In this document: positions 1 to 8,326 of the stretch, piece by piece
How the letters are laid out: the number at the start of each line of letters is the position of its first letter
Numbering within the stretch: position 1 is the first letter of the stretch
NCBI RefSeq assembly: GCF_030373245.1
Contig: NZ_JAUCZF010000010.1
Location: 1 to 33,327 of the forward strand
Length of the DNA: 33,327 nucleotides
DNA from: Hydrogenophaga sp.
Lineage (GTDB): Bacteria > Pseudomonadota > Gammaproteobacteria > Burkholderiales > Burkholderiaceae_C
Direction: 5' to 3'
Notes under the pieces: generated by a model
Seen by the model: only the letters and a program-made list of their open reading frames with translations
The model's database searches: none
Told to the model about the DNA's origin: nothing
Position numbers and translations under genes: made by a program

Positions 1-1261
1 GCTCGGTGCGCGCGCTCAGGTCCTGGTTGCCCGAGGCAATCTCGGCGCTGGCTGTACTGATGTTGTCGGTGGCCTGGCGGATCTGGCTCATCATCTCCAC
101 GAAGCGCTGGCGCATGGCCTCCACTTCGGACACCAGCGTGCCAATCTCGTCTTGACGACCTGCGCGAAACGGCTGTGACAGATCACCCTGGGCCACCGTG
201 GTCACGGCGGCGGTGAGTTCAGCCAGTGGACGGCTCACCTGGCGCCGGATCAACCCGTAAAGGCCCAGGCCGATCAGAACCGCGGCGAGGCCGAGCATCG
301 CCCAGAAGGTCCGGATGGTGGCCCAGTGGCTGGCCATGGCTTCGTGATCAGACACATCGGCGACCACCCACCAGCCACCGTCCTCGGCCGAGCGCATGAC
401 GGTCCAGGGGTCGCCCATGCCAGGTGTGTAAAGCGGACTCAACTCGTTCACGGCGCCGCTAGGCAGCGTGCGCAGTTGGTCGAGCAGCGGCTCGGCCTGC
501 GGGAACGCTTCGAGCACCTTCTTGCCCGACGCAGTGGGATGCGACACGAACACCGCTTCGGCATTGCTCTTGCGCGGGTCGATCACGTAGGTGCCCCCTG
601 TATCGAAAAAGCGCGCTTCCTCCACCATGTTGAGCAGCGAGGTCTGGAAGTCGGTGATGTCGAAGCCGATGAAAAGAATGGCCACGACGGTGCCCGCGCT
701 GTCGCGCACCGGCTCGTAGTGCGTCATGTAGGGCTTGCCGAAAAGTGCGGCCCGTCCGGTGTAGGAAAGGCCTTGCAGCATCAGCGCGTAAGCCGGGTGC
801 TCGCGGACCAGCAAGGTCCCTATGGCGCGTTGCCCGTCCTGCTTCTTTAGCGAGGTGGTGATGCGCTCGAAGTCATCGCCCTTGCGCATGAACACCGTAG
901 CCACGCCGCCGGTGGCCTGCTCGAAAGCGTCGACCTCGGTGAAGTTGGCGTTGAGCACCTGCTCACCATTCAGAAGCGATCCGGTGACACTGTCAAGCGA
1001 AAGCGTGGCTGCAAACTGAGCACGAAACGGCTTGTAGGCGCGCTCAGTTAGCTGGCGCGCGGCGGTGTCCATGGCGTCGACCGTGTCGGCGATGGACTGC
1101 ACCTTGTCGCCTGTAATCTGGACCAGGCGATCGCGGGTCCGACTCTCGGCCACCACGGCGATCACCGCGCTCACGACGAGGAGCACGCTTGCCAGCATCC
1201 CCACGGACAACAACGTCAGGCGGCGCGCGACCGACTGGGATTTCAGAACAAACAAGCTCAT
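1..1261 (-). CDS. Methyl-accepting chemotaxis protein, Cache-type sensor (partial, 3' end outside window)
   Basis: The frame opens with ATG at 1261 and stays open to the window edge (about 420 codons), so the C-terminal signalling hairpin is missing here. One N-terminal membrane segment (about residues 14-37) is followed by a long periplasmic region. That region contains stretches such as GTYVIDPRKSNAEAVF, which look like a Cache_3/Cache_2 ligand-binding domain. A second membrane segment follows (after DHEAMASHWATIRTFW), then a HAMP domain ending in VAQGDLSQPF. The start of the MCP signalling domain (AEIASGNQDLSARTE) lies at the window edge. Cache MCPs sense small molecules such as organic acids or amino acids and control CheA through CheW; the ligand cannot be read from sequence. 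It starts 19 bp after the stop of cheW, so the two are probably co-transcribed. Confidence 0.9.
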   Translation of the reverse strand, partial: MSLFVLKSQSVARRLTLLSVGMLASVLLVVSAVIAVVAESRTRDRLVQITGDKVQSIADTVDAMDTAARQLTERAYKPFRAQFAATLSLDSVTGSLLNGEQVLNANFTEVDAFEQATGGVATVFMRKGDDFERITTSLKKQDGQRAIGTLLVREHPAYALMLQGLSYTGRAALFGKPYMTHYEPVRDSAGTVVAILFIGFDITDFQTSLLNMVEEARFFDTGGTYVIDPRKSNAEAVFVSHPTASGKKVLEAFPQAEPLLDQLRTLPSGAVNELSPLYTPGMGDPWTVMRSAEDGGWWVVADVSDHEAMASHWATIRTFWAMLGLAAVLIGLGLYGLIRRQVSRPLAELTAAVTTVAQGDLSQPFRAGRQDEIGTLVSEVEAMRQRFVEMMSQIRQATDNISTASAEIASGNQDLSARTE

Positions 1262-1280
1262 GGCGAATCGGATAGTGGGT

Positions 1281-1811
1281 TTATTGCAGGCGGGCAGAGT
1301 GGTCCATCAGGCCCATGTCGGCGCTGCTCATGAGGGCCTCGATGTCCATCAGGATGAGCATGCGTTCGCCCACGCTGGCAATGCCGGTGATGAAACTGGT
1401 GTCCACCGTGGTGTTCATGTCGGGCGCGGGCTTGATCAGCTCCTGCCCGAGCGCGAGCACATCAGACACCGAGTCCACCACCGCACCCACCACACGACCG
1501 TGCACGTTGAGCACGATCACCACGGTGAAGCCGTTGTATTCCACCTTTTCGCAGTTGAGCTTGATGCGCAGGTCCACCACCGGCACGATCACCCCGCGCA
1601 GGTTCACCACGCCTTTGATGAAGCTGGGCGCATTCGCGATGCGGGTAGGCTCTTCGTAGGAGCGGATCTCCTGTACCCGCAGGATGTCGATGCCGTATTC
1701 CTCCGCGCCGAGGCGAAAGGTGAGGAATTCGGCGCTGGCACTTTGTGTGGCGGCGGCGCTGCGTGCACCATCCTGTTGGGCCAGCTGGCGGCCTGGGTTG
1801 AACGTGTCCAT
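1281..1811 (-). CDS. cheW: Chemotaxis coupling protein CheW, copy 1
   Basis: A 176-aa single-domain CheW protein, the adaptor linking MCP receptors to the CheA kinase in polar arrays. The SH3-like double barrel is recognisable from [20 protein letters not shown], the [13 protein letters not shown] strand and the [10 protein letters not shown] segment. Residues about 27-160 are identical to those of the second cheW at 4215-4745. Only the N-terminal 26 residues and the last 16 or so differ. The DNA of the shared core is identical over 396 bp, so the copies are a recent duplication or have been homogenised by gene conversion. It lies 19 bp upstream of the Cache MCP and downstream of an MCP remnant. 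No strong Shine-Dalgarno sequence precedes the ATG. Confidence 0.95.
   Translation of the reverse strand: MDTFNPGRQLAQQDGARSAAATQSASAEFLTFRLGAEEYGIDILRVQEIRSYEEPTRIANAPSFIKGVVNLRGVIVPVVDLRIKLNCEKVEYNGFTVVIVLNVHGRVVGAVVDSVSDVLALGQELIKPAPDMNTTVDTSFITGIASVGERMLILMDIEALMSSADMGLMDHSARLQ
1339..1734. repeat. 396-bp perfect direct repeat, unit 1 (inside cheW copy 1)
   Basis: Base-by-base reading shows no difference between 1339-1734 and 4276-4671, a constant offset of 2937 bp. Just outside the unit there are three mismatches at 1328, 1335 and 1338, and identity breaks down completely after 1734. Perfect identity at synonymous positions points to recent exchange. Recombination between the units would delete one MCP, one cheW and the remnant between them. 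Confidence 0.95.
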
Positions 1812-1987
1812 GGTGTCGAGTCCGGATAGAGAGTGAAGGGATGGATGTAAGGACTATCGACCGATAAGGCCTGCCCTGAAGAGCGGAGCAGCGAGAGAAA
1901 ACGGTGGCATTCACCCACCGGTTGGCCCAATGGACTACCTAAGTTCGCAGCTTGGGGGCGGTGCGCGCAGTGCACAGCGACCAGGCA

Positions 1988-2400
1988 TCACACAGCGACG
2001 GCTGGCGGCTGCCGATTGAGCCGGAAAACCGCCACGGCTTGCGCGCTGCGCTGGGCCAGGCTGCGAACTTCGCCGGGCACCACAGCAACGCCCCGTCCCC
2101 GCTCGCTGGCGCCAGCGGCCTCCACGCCCGCATGGAGCGCGCGGATGTTGGTGCAGAGCGCTGTGCAGTCGATCACGCTCACGAAGTTGCTGACCTGATG
2201 GCTGCTGGCGTTGATGTGCTGCATGGATGCCACCACCTGCGCAACCACCTCGCCGCAAAGCCCCTTGCCGCGACGGAAGCCGTGGCTTCTTTCCGTGCCA
2301 AGGTTGGTTGCTCAGTGCACCTGCACAGGCCGTTGTGGCGCTGTGCGATCTGCGCACGCGCTGCTGTCTGCTGATCGGCGCTGTGGCGCAACCCACCCAA
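1988..2400 (-). pseudogene. Decayed methyl-accepting chemotaxis protein remnant
   Basis: Two out-of-frame pieces of an MCP signalling domain are visible on the minus strand. In one frame (about 2400-2270) there is [16 protein letters not shown], matching [16 protein letters not shown] of the intact neighbour. After a deletion and frame change (about 2260-1988) there is [18 protein letters not shown], then [19 protein letters not shown] and [14 protein letters not shown], the degraded signalling-tip region. This is fused directly to VAVFRLNRQ, which resembles the VSVFRL end of intact MCPs, so the return helix has been deleted. A TGA at about 2312-2314 blocks the second frame upstream. Key residues are lost, for example the canonical [15 protein letters not shown] core is altered. 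I read it as a dead receptor gene, not a functional short protein. The rest of 1812-2577 shows no other gene. Confidence 0.8.
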
Positions 2401-2577
2401 TCGGCCAGCTTCCGACCCTCTTGTTGAACTCGTCTGCAGCGGCGACGAGCCGCTGCTGCTTGGTCACCTGGATCGCTCGTTCACCGACGACCCTGCGCCC
2501 TGTCGCCTGATGAAGACTGGGCCAGCCGGGTCTTTCTCTCGCAGGTTCCGGTTCGAAGCCCTTCGCCGCGCAGCTTC

Positions 2578-4134
2578 CTAGCGCGAGACGGTCCGAAAAA
2601 TGGAGACCGATTCCACCAAATCATTGGCCTTGTTCTGAAGGCTGAGCGCAGCCGCTGCGCTCTCTTCAACCAGCGCCGCGTTTTGCTGCGTCACCTGATC
2701 CATCTGGTTCACCGCTGAACTGACTTGCCCAATACCGGTGCTTTGCTCGTGGCTGGCAGCGTTGATCTCGCTCATCAAGGCAGATACCCGCTGGATGGAG
2801 CCCACCACCTTGCTCATGGTGCCGCCTGCGCGATCCACCATGGCCATGCCCTGGTCCACATGGTTCGAGCTGGACGAAATCAGCGTCCTGATCTCTTTCG
2901 CCGATTCGGCACTGAGCTTGGCCAGATTGCGCACCTCGCTGGCCACCACGGCAAAGCCGCGGCCCTGCTCACCCGCGCGTGCCGCTTCCACCGCCGCGTT
3001 GAGCGCCAGGATGTTGGTCTGGAAGGCAATGCCATCAATCACGCCGATGATGTCGCTGATCTTCTTGCTGCTGTCGCCGATGATCTTCATGGTCTCCACC
3101 ACTTGCGCCACCGCATCGCCCCCTTCCCGGGCCAGTGCGTTGGCGTCCTCGGCCAGGCGACTGGCCTGCGAGACGCTCTCGGCGTTGTGTTGCACGGTGG
3201 AGCCGATTTCTTCCATGGACGCGGCCGCTTCTTCAAGGGCGCTGGCCTGTTCTTCGGTACGCTGGCTCAGGTCCTGGTTGCCCTGGGCGATCTGGGCGCT
3301 GGCTGCGGCCACGCCCTCGGCATTCTCGCGCACCCCCGCCACGATCGCCTGAAGCTGAGCACTCATGCGCTTCATGGCCGCCATCACGCTCTGGTGCCGT
3401 TCGTCCACCCCACTGAAATCGCGGCTGAGGTCTCCTTGGGCCACCGCCTCGGCGGCGTCGCGCACTTCATGCGGTTCGGCACCCAGGGCCTGGGTCAGTC
3501 GTGCAATCACCCACCAAGCCACGCCCGCGCCCATGGCGATCGCCAGCAAGGTCAGCGCAGCGATGGCGATGATGACCTCCTTGATGGCCAAGACGCTCTG
3601 GTCATAGGTCTCCTTGGACACATCCAGCTGCACCTGAATCAGGCCCGCCACCACCTCCTGCAGCGGATCGAGCACCGGATACATCGCGTCGCTCGTGAAT
3701 TGGCGCAAGCCATCGGAGTCGCCCGCCTTGAGCAGCTCCTCCAGCCGTTCGACCGCATCGTCCGCCGGACCGCTGAGCGTCAAGAAGGTGTCGATCAAGG
3801 CCTTTTCCTTGGGCACCAGCTCGGTGGCGGTGTAGGCGTTCCATTCGTCGGCGATGCCGCTCTTGGCCTTGGCCACTTCGGCCAGGGCCTGTTGCATCGT
3901 GAACGTGCCAGCGACGGCCTTGTGCGCGGCGTCAACGATGTTGACCGCATACAGATCCGCCACCTTCTTGAGCTGGGCCAGCGGGACGATGCGATCTTTG
4001 TAAAGCGCCTGCATGTCACGGCTTTGCTGCCGGGTGGCCAGAGCCCCCACGGTGCCGATCGCCACCAGCATGGCAACGAAGACCGAGCACAAGAGAACCA
4101 GCTGGGTGCGAACCCGCATTGGGATTTTTTTCAT
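2578..4134 (-). CDS. Methyl-accepting chemotaxis protein, four-helix-bundle sensor
   Basis: A 518-aa transmembrane chemoreceptor. ATG at 4134 ([12 protein letters not shown]) was chosen over the longer open frame because a purine-rich GGAGAAAT lies just upstream and the first membrane segment (about residues 13-32) follows at once. A periplasmic helical region of about 150 residues resembles the 4HB_MCP_1 sensor. A second membrane segment lies near 187-212, then a HAMP-like linker ending [10 protein letters not shown]. The full cytoplasmic signalling hairpin follows, with the tip around [20 protein letters not shown] and the return helix with [13 protein letters not shown]. It ends in SIFRTVSR without a CheR-binding tail, unlike the 4775-6517 receptor. 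It lies 80 bp downstream of cheW copy 2 and probably belongs to the same transcript. Confidence 0.95.
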   Translation of the reverse strand: MKKIPMRVRTQLVLLCSVFVAMLVAIGTVGALATRQQSRDMQALYKDRIVPLAQLKKVADLYAVNIVDAAHKAVAGTFTMQQALAEVAKAKSGIADEWNAYTATELVPKEKALIDTFLTLSGPADDAVERLEELLKAGDSDGLRQFTSDAMYPVLDPLQEVVAGLIQVQLDVSKETYDQSVLAIKEVIIAIAALTLLAIAMGAGVAWWVIARLTQALGAEPHEVRDAAEAVAQGDLSRDFSGVDERHQSVMAAMKRMSAQLQAIVAGVRENAEGVAAASAQIAQGNQDLSQRTEEQASALEEAAASMEEIGSTVQHNAESVSQASRLAEDANALAREGGDAVAQVVETMKIIGDSSKKISDIIGVIDGIAFQTNILALNAAVEAARAGEQGRGFAVVASEVRNLAKLSAESAKEIRTLISSSSNHVDQGMAMVDRAGGTMSKVVGSIQRVSALMSEINAASHEQSTGIGQVSSAVNQMDQVTQQNAALVEESAAAALSLQNKANDLVESVSIFRTVSR

Positions 4135-4214
4135 ATATTTCTCCGCTTCCAATCTCTGTAACAAAAGGGGGTTGGTCGCCTGCTGCCCGTGTCTGGAACG
4201 AAGCGGCTCGACCC

Positions 4215-4745
4215 CTACTGCAGTCGATCCGGTACGGTTTCCATCAGGCCCATGTCGGCGCTGCACATGAGCGCTTCGATGTCCATCAGGATGAGCATGC
4301 GTTCGCCCACGCTGGCAATGCCGGTGATGAAACTGGTGTCCACCGTGGTGTTCATGTCGGGCGCGGGCTTGATCAGCTCCTGCCCGAGCGCGAGCACATC
4401 AGACACCGAGTCCACCACCGCACCCACCACACGACCGTGCACGTTGAGCACGATCACCACGGTGAAGCCGTTGTATTCCACCTTTTCGCAGTTGAGCTTG
4501 ATGCGCAGGTCCACCACCGGCACGATCACCCCGCGCAGGTTCACCACGCCTTTGATGAAGCTGGGCGCATTCGCGATGCGGGTAGGCTCTTCGTAGGAGC
4601 GGATCTCCTGTACCCGCAGGATGTCGATGCCGTATTCCTCCGCGCCGAGGCGAAAGGTGAGGAATTCGGCGGCAAGCGCCTTCCGGGCTGCATCGCCGCG
4701 GGCGCTGTCGGAGTGGGCCAGCTGGCCGGTGTGTTGGGTGTTCAT
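4215..4745 (-). CDS. cheW: Chemotaxis coupling protein CheW, copy 2
   Basis: A 176-aa CheW adaptor, the same length as the copy at 1281-1811 and identical to it from about residue 27 to 160. The N-terminus ([17 protein letters not shown]) and the tail (METVPDRLQ) are distinct; inside the shared part only S to C in the IEALM[S/C]SADMG segment differs. It starts 29 bp after the stop of the 580-aa MCP and precedes the 518-aa MCP, giving the order MCP-cheW-MCP. Both copies look intact, so gene dosage or receptor-specific coupling through the variable ends is possible; which applies is inference. Confidence 0.95.
   Translation of the reverse strand: MNTQHTGQLAHSDSARGDAARKALAAEFLTFRLGAEEYGIDILRVQEIRSYEEPTRIANAPSFIKGVVNLRGVIVPVVDLRIKLNCEKVEYNGFTVVIVLNVHGRVVGAVVDSVSDVLALGQELIKPAPDMNTTVDTSFITGIASVGERMLILMDIEALMCSADMGLMETVPDRLQ
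4276..4671. repeat. 396-bp perfect direct repeat, unit 2 (inside cheW copy 2)
   Basis: Partner of 1339-1734, same orientation and no mismatch seen by eye. The unit boundaries fall inside the coding sequence, which fits gene conversion of the conserved core better than a simple whole-gene duplication. Confidence 0.95.
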
Positions 4746-4774
4746 GGGGGAGTCGGGTGATAAGTCGAGGGTGA

Positions 4775-6517
4775 TCAGAAGCTTTCCCAGTCGTCGCTGA
4801 CACCACCTGCCGTGGCCGTGGCCGGCGCGGCCTTGGTCGGAGCAACAGGCTTGTTGGCCACCTGCTTGGTGGGGGGCTTGCTGGCCTGTCTGGCGGCTGG
4901 TGGGGTCACAGGCGCGGCACGTGGCGCTGACGTCTGCGTCGCGGCAGCGGGCGCGGAGGCAGAAGCACCACCCGGCAGGCGGAACACACTGACGGCTTGC
5001 ACCAGTTGTTGTGCCTGGGTCTGCAGACTCGAGGCAGCGGCGGCGCTTTCCTCGACCAGCGCGGCGTTTTGCTGCGTGGTCTGGTCCATGCTGCTCACCG
5101 CTTCGCTGACCTGGTTGACCCCTGCGTTCTGCTCCTGGCTGGCGCTGCTGATCTCGCCCACGATGTCGGTCACGCGCTGGATCGACTGCACGATCTCCTG
5201 CATGGTGGAGCCGGCCTGGTCCACCAGCACGGTGCCTTGCTCCACGCGTTCCACGCTGGCACTGATCAGGCCCTTGATCTCCTTGGCGGCCTCTGCGCTG
5301 CGCTGGGCCAGGCTGCGCACCTCACCGGCCACCACCGCAAAACCCCGGCCCTGTTCACCGGCGCGGGCGGCTTCCACCGCCGCGTTGAGCGCCAGGATGT
5401 TGGTCTGGAACGCGATGCCGTCGATGGTGCCAATGATGTCGCTGATCTTTTTGCTGCTGTCGTTGATGTCTTTCATGGTCTGCACCACCCGGCTCACCAC
5501 GTCGCCGCCCTGCACCGCCACGCTGCTGGCGCTGGCGGCCAGCTGGCTGGCTTGACGGGCGTTGTCGGCGTTCTGGCTGGCGGTCGAGCCCATCTCTTCC
5601 ATGGACGCGCTGGTTTCCTCCAGCGCGCTGGCCTGCCGTTCGGTGCGGGACGACAGATCGTTGTTGCCCTGCGCAATCTGCACGCTGGCAATGGCCACGC
5701 TGTCGGCGCCCTGTCGCACGTTGCTCACGACACGGGTCAACGCGCTTTGCATGTCTTGCAGGGTGGCCAGCAGCGGCGTGAATTCATCGCGGCTGTCGTC
5801 CACCACCGTCACGGTCAGGTCCCCGTCGCGCACCCGCTCGGCCACGGCCTGCGACACGGCCACGCGGCGGCTCAACAAGCGACCGACATACCAGGAGAAG
5901 CCGCCCAGCAACAGCGTGATCAGTACCACCGAGCCCACCAGGAGATTGGCCGTGGTGTCGACATTGGCGTCGATCTGTTCGATGTCTCTGTCCAGACCCG
6001 TTTTCTGGATGTCGTGGCCATCAGACAGGCCTTGAAGCAGGCGGTTGCGCGCCGGTATGGTGACGTCCACCAGGAAGGCAAATGCCTCTTCTTTCCTGCC
6101 CTCCTTGATCAGATTGATGTTGTCCCCGCCCACCTTCCAGAATTCGGTCAGCAGCGGCGGCAAGGTCTTGAAGTGTTCTTTGGCCTCAGGCGTGAACAGG
6201 CGTTTTTCGTAGACGGCCAAAGCCTCGTCTATCTGCTTTTGCTTGTCGCTGATGTACTGGAAGGTGTCGTTGAGCTCCTGTTCGTTGCGCGCCAGGATCG
6301 CGTGACGAATCTGCAGAGAGACCCGGGTGACATTGATTTCCAGCTCGGAAGTCGCCTCCAGCTGGGGCACCCGCACGGACTTGGTGAAGTCCGCTTTGTC
6401 TCTGACGCTGGATAGGCTGATGTGGGCAAAGGCCGCCAACCCGGCCAGGGCCAGGGTGATGAAGGCGCTGACGGCGTAGAGCCGCCTGGCGATGCCGAAG
6501 GAAAGTCCGGATTGCAT
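4775..6517 (-). CDS. Methyl-accepting chemotaxis protein with C-terminal CheR-type tether
   Basis: A 580-aa receptor starting with ATG at 6517 ([16 protein letters not shown]), preceded by AGGA. There are membrane segments near residues 12-33 and 195-218, a periplasmic helical sensor between them, a HAMP domain ([17 protein letters not shown]), and a complete signalling hairpin with the conserved tip [20 protein letters not shown]. After the hairpin, a Pro/Ala/Lys-rich linker of roughly 60 residues leads to the terminal residues DDWESF. This resembles the WxxF pentapeptide (NWETF in E. coli Tar/Tsr) that recruits the adaptation enzymes CheR and CheB, so this receptor may aid methylation of its tail-less neighbours. 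It is the first gene of the minus-strand chemotaxis run, and a possible sigma-28 promoter lies upstream. Confidence 0.95.
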   Translation of the reverse strand: MQSGLSFGIARRLYAVSAFITLALAGLAAFAHISLSSVRDKADFTKSVRVPQLEATSELEINVTRVSLQIRHAILARNEQELNDTFQYISDKQKQIDEALAVYEKRLFTPEAKEHFKTLPPLLTEFWKVGGDNINLIKEGRKEEAFAFLVDVTIPARNRLLQGLSDGHDIQKTGLDRDIEQIDANVDTTANLLVGSVVLITLLLGGFSWYVGRLLSRRVAVSQAVAERVRDGDLTVTVVDDSRDEFTPLLATLQDMQSALTRVVSNVRQGADSVAIASVQIAQGNNDLSSRTERQASALEETSASMEEMGSTASQNADNARQASQLAASASSVAVQGGDVVSRVVQTMKDINDSSKKISDIIGTIDGIAFQTNILALNAAVEAARAGEQGRGFAVVAGEVRSLAQRSAEAAKEIKGLISASVERVEQGTVLVDQAGSTMQEIVQSIQRVTDIVGEISSASQEQNAGVNQVSEAVSSMDQTTQQNAALVEESAAAASSLQTQAQQLVQAVSVFRLPGGASASAPAAATQTSAPRAAPVTPPAARQASKPPTKQVANKPVAPTKAAPATATAGGVSDDWESF

Positions 6518-6635
6518 GTTCGTGGTCCTGAAACGGTCTGAGAAAACCCTCGATCCACGGCCTGAGCCAGAACTCGAGAGAAACACACACCTCCCAGGCC
6601 AGCATGGCCACACGGTTCTTGTGGTGTCCTTTGAA

Positions 6636-6662
6636 CTATCGGACAACATGCGGAGAACTGAA
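6636..6662 (-). promoter_or_regulatory. Possible sigma-28 (FliA) promoter for the chemotaxis genes
   Basis: On the minus strand TTCAGTTC (6662-6655) is followed, after exactly 11 bases, by TCCGATAG (6643-6636). The sigma-28 consensus is TAAAGTTT-N11-GCCGATAA; matches are 5 of 8 and 6 of 8. The spacing and the CCGATA core are right, and the downstream gene is an MCP. The match is imperfect, so it remains a candidate. It would give a leader of about 110 nt. Confidence 0.4.
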
Positions 6663-6667
6663 GTCGC

Positions 6668-6690
6668 AAAAAAGAAGGCTTTCCGCCTTC
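6668..6690 (-). terminator. Rho-independent terminator after the UPF0016 gene
   Basis: The minus strand reads GAAGGC-GGAAA-GCCTTC followed by TTTTTT, a 6-bp stem with a 5-nt loop and a clean U tract. It lies 66 bp past the stop codon of the putative Mn exporter and separates it from the chemotaxis run. Confidence 0.85.
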
Positions 6691-6755
6691 AATTGCATGG
6701 GGGACTCAGTCCGTACCCGCCAGCAGGGTGCGGCAACCCGGCCCATGCCTGGAGC

Positions 6756-7331
6756 TCAGAACAGGCTGCCGACATTGAGCAGCGTGAGCAGCCCCAGCAC
6801 GGCAAATATCAGTGCAGAGACGCCATGCACCAGCGTCATCGAGACCTTTTTTGCGATCTGGTCACCCAGGTAAACGGCCGGCACGTTGGCCAGCATCATG
6901 CCCAGGGTGGTGCCAGCCACCACGGCCACGAAAGCGTCGTAGCGAGCGGCCAGGGCCACCGTGGCGATCTGGGTCTTGTCACCCATCTCCGCCAGGAAAA
7001 AAGCCACCACCGTGGTGCCGAACACCCCCAGGCGCAGGCCTTTGGCGTCGGTTTCGCCTTCGTCGATCTTGTCCGGGATCAGCATCCACACCGCCATGGC
7101 GAGGAACGACACACCAATGATCCAGCGCAGCCACACCGGGCCGAGGGCATCGGCCACCCATTGGCCCACCGCCCCCGCCAGCGCGTGATTGGCCAGCGTG
7201 GCGACCAGGATGCCCAGCACGATGGGGACGGGTTTGCGAAAGCGCGCGGCCAGCAGCATGGCCAGCAGCTGCGTCTTGTCGCCCATTTCACCGAGCGCGA
7301 CGACGCCGGTGGAGACCAAAAATGCTTCCAA
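6756..7331 (-). CDS. UPF0016/GDT1 (TMEM165) family manganese exporter, TTG start
   Basis: A predicted 191-aa integral membrane protein of the GDT1/UPF0016 family, cation/proton exchangers that in bacteria mainly export Mn2+. The two family signatures E-x-G-D-K-T are both present: EMGDKTQLLA near residue 14 and EMGDKTQIAT in the second half, one per three-helix repeat. The TTG at 7331 was chosen because it gives the usual family N-terminus (M)EAFLVSTGVVALGEMGDK and AGGA lies 7 bases upstream; the longer open frame runs into the riboswitch and has no family resemblance. Length is normal. A yybP-ykoY Mn2+ riboswitch in the leader supports the manganese role and predicts induction by excess Mn. 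A terminator follows. Confidence 0.92.
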   Translation of the reverse strand: MEAFLVSTGVVALGEMGDKTQLLAMLLAARFRKPVPIVLGILVATLANHALAGAVGQWVADALGPVWLRWIIGVSFLAMAVWMLIPDKIDEGETDAKGLRLGVFGTTVVAFFLAEMGDKTQIATVALAARYDAFVAVVAGTTLGMMLANVPAVYLGDQIAKKVSMTLVHGVSALIFAVLGLLTLLNVGSLF

Positions 7332-7362
7332 GATGCTTTCCTCAGGGCCAGACCAATGAAAT

Positions 7363-7403
7363 GACCACAACGCATCCCCGGCGCGACCGGAGGCGTTGTG
7401 GTC
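7363..7403 (-). promoter_or_regulatory. Perfect 11-bp hairpin between riboswitch and start codon
   Basis: GACCACAACGC (7363-7373) is exactly complementary to GCGTTGTGGTC (7393-7403), with a 19-nt GC-rich loop. On the transcript the stem follows the conserved GGCAAGACC end of the aptamer and precedes the Shine-Dalgarno sequence. It is probably the expression platform of the riboswitch. The run after it (ATTTCATT) is a poor U tract, so intrinsic termination here would be weak; control of translation or Rho access is an alternative. Confidence 0.7.
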
Positions 7404-7514
7404 ACAGGTCTTGCCAGACTGGGTGTGGAACCAGATTGCCCGCGCCATGGCCGTGAGGGCCAAGTGTGTTGACGCGAGCCCCTGCAGGTTGCAGGGCGGC
7501 TACTCCCCCATGAC
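7404..7514 (-). promoter_or_regulatory. yybP-ykoY manganese riboswitch
   Basis: On the minus strand the leader contains the family's hallmark segments in order: GGGGGAGTAGCC near 7509-7498, CGTCAACA in the middle, and GGCAAGACC at 7415-7407, with paired GC-rich arms between them. These match the Mn2+-sensing yybP-ykoY aptamers upstream of E. coli mntP and alx. The downstream gene belongs to a Mn exporter family that often carries this element. Exact ends are approximate. Confidence 0.85.
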
Positions 7515-7526
7515 GGGTGAGCGGCG

Positions 7527-7532
7527 ATTCTA
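7527..7532 (-). promoter_or_regulatory. Possible -10 box of the riboswitch transcript
   Basis: TAGAAT on the minus strand lies 13-18 bases upstream of the aptamer's 5' edge, so a transcript starting here would begin with the riboswitch. No convincing -35 box is visible. Confidence 0.35.
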
Positions 7533-7580
7533 ACGGCAGCACCCCTCAGCACCACCCAGCGCGAAAGCAGTCAGGCCAGC

Positions 7581-7650
7581 CGCCGGGCCGCTCCAAGGCA
7601 GGCCCAGCCCCCTCGCGAGGCAGCGACCCGCGCAGCGGAGCGTGGGGGTC
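7581..7650. repeat. GC-rich intergenic repeat, tandem copy A
   Basis: A unit of about 70 bp starting CGCCGGGCCGCTCCAAGG, with a CCCCCTCG core, and ending GAGCGTGGGGGTC. It is nearly identical to copy B 20 bp further on. Elements of this kind sit just 3' of genes in many Comamonadaceae genomes. Confidence 0.85.
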
Positions 7651-7670
7651 GTGGAGAAAAAAGGGCCCGC

Positions 7671-7743
7671 CGCCGGGCCGCCCCAAGGCAGGCCCAGCCC
7701 CCTCGGGGGGCAGCGAACCGCGAAGCGGCGGAGCGTGGGGGTC
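7671..7743. repeat. GC-rich intergenic repeat, tandem copy B
   Basis: A unit of about 73 bp starting CGCCGGGCCGCCCCAAGG and ending GAGCGTGGGGGTC one base before the metW stop codon. It differs from copy A at only a few positions plus a 3-bp insertion. Its self-complementary CCCCCTCGGGGGG core could fold in metW mRNA and help end or stabilise it. Confidence 0.85.
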
Positions 7744-7744
7744 C

Positions 7745-8326
7745 TTAGTTGCTGAATTTGAAAACAGCCGTGCTCGCCAGCAGGTTCGGCCAGCTGCGTA
7801 CCTCCTGCCCTTCGTGCAGCCCGAAACTGTCGGTGATGGACAGACCGCAGCTGCGCGCCAGCACCTCGAAATCAGCGTGTGTGCCCACCCGAATATTGGG
7901 CGTGTCGTACCACTGGTAGGGAAGTCGTTTGGTCACCGGCATGCGGCCCAGAAGCACCGCCAGGCGGTTGGGCCAGTGGGCAAAGTTGGGGAAGGCCACC
8001 ACACCGCTTCGGCCCACGCGTGCGGTTTCGCGCAGCATGGTCTCGGCATTGCGCAGATGCTGCAGGGTGTCGATCTGCAGCACGACGTCAAACGACTCGT
8101 CTTCGAACACCGCCAACCCATCTTCCAGATTGAGCTGCAACACGCTCACCCCGCGCTTCAGGCAGGCCAGCACCTTGGCGTCGTCGATCTCCACGCCGTA
8201 GCCGGTGCAGCCGCGGGCGGACTGCAGGTGAGCCATGAGCGCGCCGTCGCCACAGCCCAGGTCGAGCACGCGCGAGCCCGGCGGCACCAGGCGGGCAATC
8301 GATTCCAGTGCTTGCGACTCAGCCAT
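7745..8326 (-). CDS. metW: Methionine biosynthesis protein MetW
   Basis: A 193-aa class I SAM-dependent methyltransferase-fold protein. The glycine-rich SAM motif [15 protein letters not shown] lies near residue 20, followed by the acidic loop (GVEIDDAK) and [13 protein letters not shown]. MetW partners with MetX in proteobacterial methionine synthesis and is reported to activate or support the acyltransferase. Its start overlaps the metX stop by 8 bp (ATGGCTGA), indicating translational coupling and a shared promoter and riboswitch upstream of metX. Length is normal for the family. Confidence 0.95.
   Translation of the reverse strand: MAESQALESIARLVPPGSRVLDLGCGDGALMAHLQSARGCTGYGVEIDDAKVLACLKRGVSVLQLNLEDGLAVFEDESFDVVLQIDTLQHLRNAETMLRETARVGRSGVVAFPNFAHWPNRLAVLLGRMPVTKRLPYQWYDTPNIRVGTHADFEVLARSCGLSITDSFGLHEGQEVRSWPNLLASTAVFKFSN

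Noticed and set aside
1462..1914. Minus-strand frames of about 150 codons overlapping both cheW copies
   Set aside because: They are the same shadow frame repeated because the DNA is duplicated. The cheW frame has full domain conservation.
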